Shown piece after piece: positions 22,589-23,242 of a stretch of DNA of 23,242 nucleotides. The notes below the pieces were generated by a model. It was not told the origin of the DNA. It searched no databases and saw only the letters and a list, made by a program, of their open reading frames with translations. How positions within the stretch are numbered: position 1 is the stretch's first letter; the number at the start of each line of letters is the position of its first letter. The translations under genes were made by a program, and so were the position numbers. This DNA comes from Candidatus Delongbacteria bacterium (GTDB lineage: Bacteria > Delongbacteria > UBA4055): positions 1 through 23,242 of the forward strand of contig JAFGUL010000181.1 in the NCBI GenBank assembly GCA_016938535.1, written 5' to 3'.

Positions 22589-23242
22589 ATGTTCGACATA
22601 AAGAAAATACATTTCATAGGCATAAGCGGAACGCTGATGGGCAACGCGGCGATCTACCTGAGCAGGCAGGGCTACGACGTTAGAGGGAGCGACAAGGCTT
22701 TCTATCCTCCGATCGGCGACATGCTGAAGAACGCGAAAATGAAGCTGTTCGAGGGGTTCGACGGGAAGAACCTGGACTGGAAGCCCGACCTTGTGATCAT
22801 AGGCAATTCGATATCAAGGGGGAATCCTGAAGCTGAAAGAACGCTGAACGAGCGGATGAACTTCATGGCTTTACCGGAACTCCTGAAGTACATGTTCATT
22901 AAGGACAAGAATTCGATAGTGGTTTCAGGCACACACGGAAAGACCTCGACTACCTCGATCATTTCAAAGATATTCACAGACGCGGGTAAAGATCCGTCCT
23001 ACCTTATCGGAGGAATACCGGTCGGTCTGGACAACGGGTTCAAGAACGGCGAAGGCGATTATTTCATCATCGAGGGCGACGAATACGACACGGCTTTCTT
23101 CGACAAGCGCCCGAAGTTCGTTCACTACAAGCCCCACTGCCTGATCATCAACAACATCGAGTTCGACCACGGGGACATCTACCGCGACATCGACCATATA
23201 AAGCTGGAGTTTTCACGGCTGGTCAACATCGTTCCCGGTAAC
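22589..23242 (+). CDS. mpl: Mpl: UDP-MurNAc:tripeptide ligase, N-terminal part cut by the window edge
   Basis: The frame from ATG 22589 is open to the last base (218 codons). HFIGISGTLMGNAA (about 8-21) is the Mur-ligase nucleotide loop, and VSGTHGKTSTTSIISKIF (about 113-130) is the ATP-binding P-loop. EGDEYDTAFFDKRPKFVHY (about 166-184) and NNIEFDHGDIY (about 192-202) are Mpl features rather than MurC features. Mpl joins recycled L-Ala-gamma-D-Glu-meso-Dap tripeptide to UDP-MurNAc in the cytoplasm. GGAG (22580-22583) fixes the start. Divergent from BLUF, so it has its own promoter. The call is secure; the C-terminal ligase domain is outside the window. Confidence 0.92.
   Translation, partial: MFDIKKIHFIGISGTLMGNAAIYLSRQGYDVRGSDKAFYPPIGDMLKNAKMKLFEGFDGKNLDWKPDLVIIGNSISRGNPEAERTLNERMNFMALPELLKYMFIKDKNSIVVSGTHGKTSTTSIISKIFTDAGKDPSYLIGGIPVGLDNGFKNGEGDYFIIEGDEYDTAFFDKRPKFVHYKPHCLIINNIEFDHGDIYRDIDHIKLEFSRLVNIVPGN

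Noticed and set aside
22702..23197. Minus-strand frames of 91 and 77 codons at the right edge.
   Set aside because: They are antisense to mpl, whose Mur-ligase loops are clear.
22589..23242. Call of the right-edge gene as murC.
   Set aside because: EGDEYDTAFFDKRPKFVHY and the FDHGDIY segment fit Mpl; MurC has different residues there.
1..23242. CRISPR array, tRNA or rRNA genes, insertion sequences, integrase genes.
   Set aside because: No regularly spaced direct repeats, tRNA cloverleaf, rRNA-like stretch or transposase/integrase motif was seen on either strand by eye; short degenerate elements could be missed.

Overview
The window is chromosomal DNA from a diderm (Gram-negative-type) bacterium. 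The grounds are a lipobox lipoprotein (9089-9832), a SIMPL-domain protein, and the start of mpl, a ligase that recycles meso-diaminopimelate muropeptides. No rRNA or other firm phylogenetic marker is present. The lipoprotein style and the BRO/DinD-like gene recall uncultured FCB-group bacteria, but that is only a guess. Base composition changes along the window. The first 1.3 kb and nearly everything after about 9.9 kb are moderately GC, while about 1.35-8.9 kb is strikingly AT-rich, as in a laterally acquired island.

Left part (1-9075): a defence-island-like block, all on the + strand. It holds (i) the 3' part of an Eco57I-type (type IIG-like) restriction-modification protein; (ii) an overlapping pair of unrecognised proteins with membrane segments (2926-5876), the second ending in a LamG/concanavalin-like domain; (iii) a DUF3800 RNase H-like gene overlapping a small unknown gene (5881-7226); (iv) an endonuclease III-like glycosylase/AP lyase with a complete Fe-S motif, followed by a Cys-motif plus Vsr/DUF559-type PD-(D/E)XK nuclease (7421-8851); and (v) a deleted fossil of a DUF4268/NucS-like nuclease (8908-9075). 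Pair (iv), a base-removing enzyme next to a very-short-patch-like nuclease, is the most attractive candidate for an undescribed system; (ii) is second.

Middle part (9089-13899, + strand): a lipoprotein, a BRO-N/DinD-like gene with a perfect 12-bp inverted repeat inside its coding sequence, a hipBA toxin-antitoxin operon with a near-consensus promoter, a GNAT acetyltransferase and a small TPR-like protein. Two hairpins and a possible 31-residue ORF lie between the BRO gene and hipB.

Right part (13903-23242): mostly minus-strand housekeeping, sensory and transport genes. These are a DUF456 membrane protein with an unknown CxxC protein; an MFS transporter, a SIMPL protein, a PAS/histidine kinase/receiver hybrid and a glycerol-kinase-like FGGY kinase; then a BLUF photoreceptor overlapping an EAL phosphodiesterase, which together look like a two-gene version of a blue-light c-di-GMP switch. 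On the + strand are a radical SAM gene whose coding similarity runs upstream of any normal start codon, and at the right edge the first 218 codons of mpl. The glycerol-kinase-like gene lacks about 60 residues of its ATP-binding half and is probably inactive.
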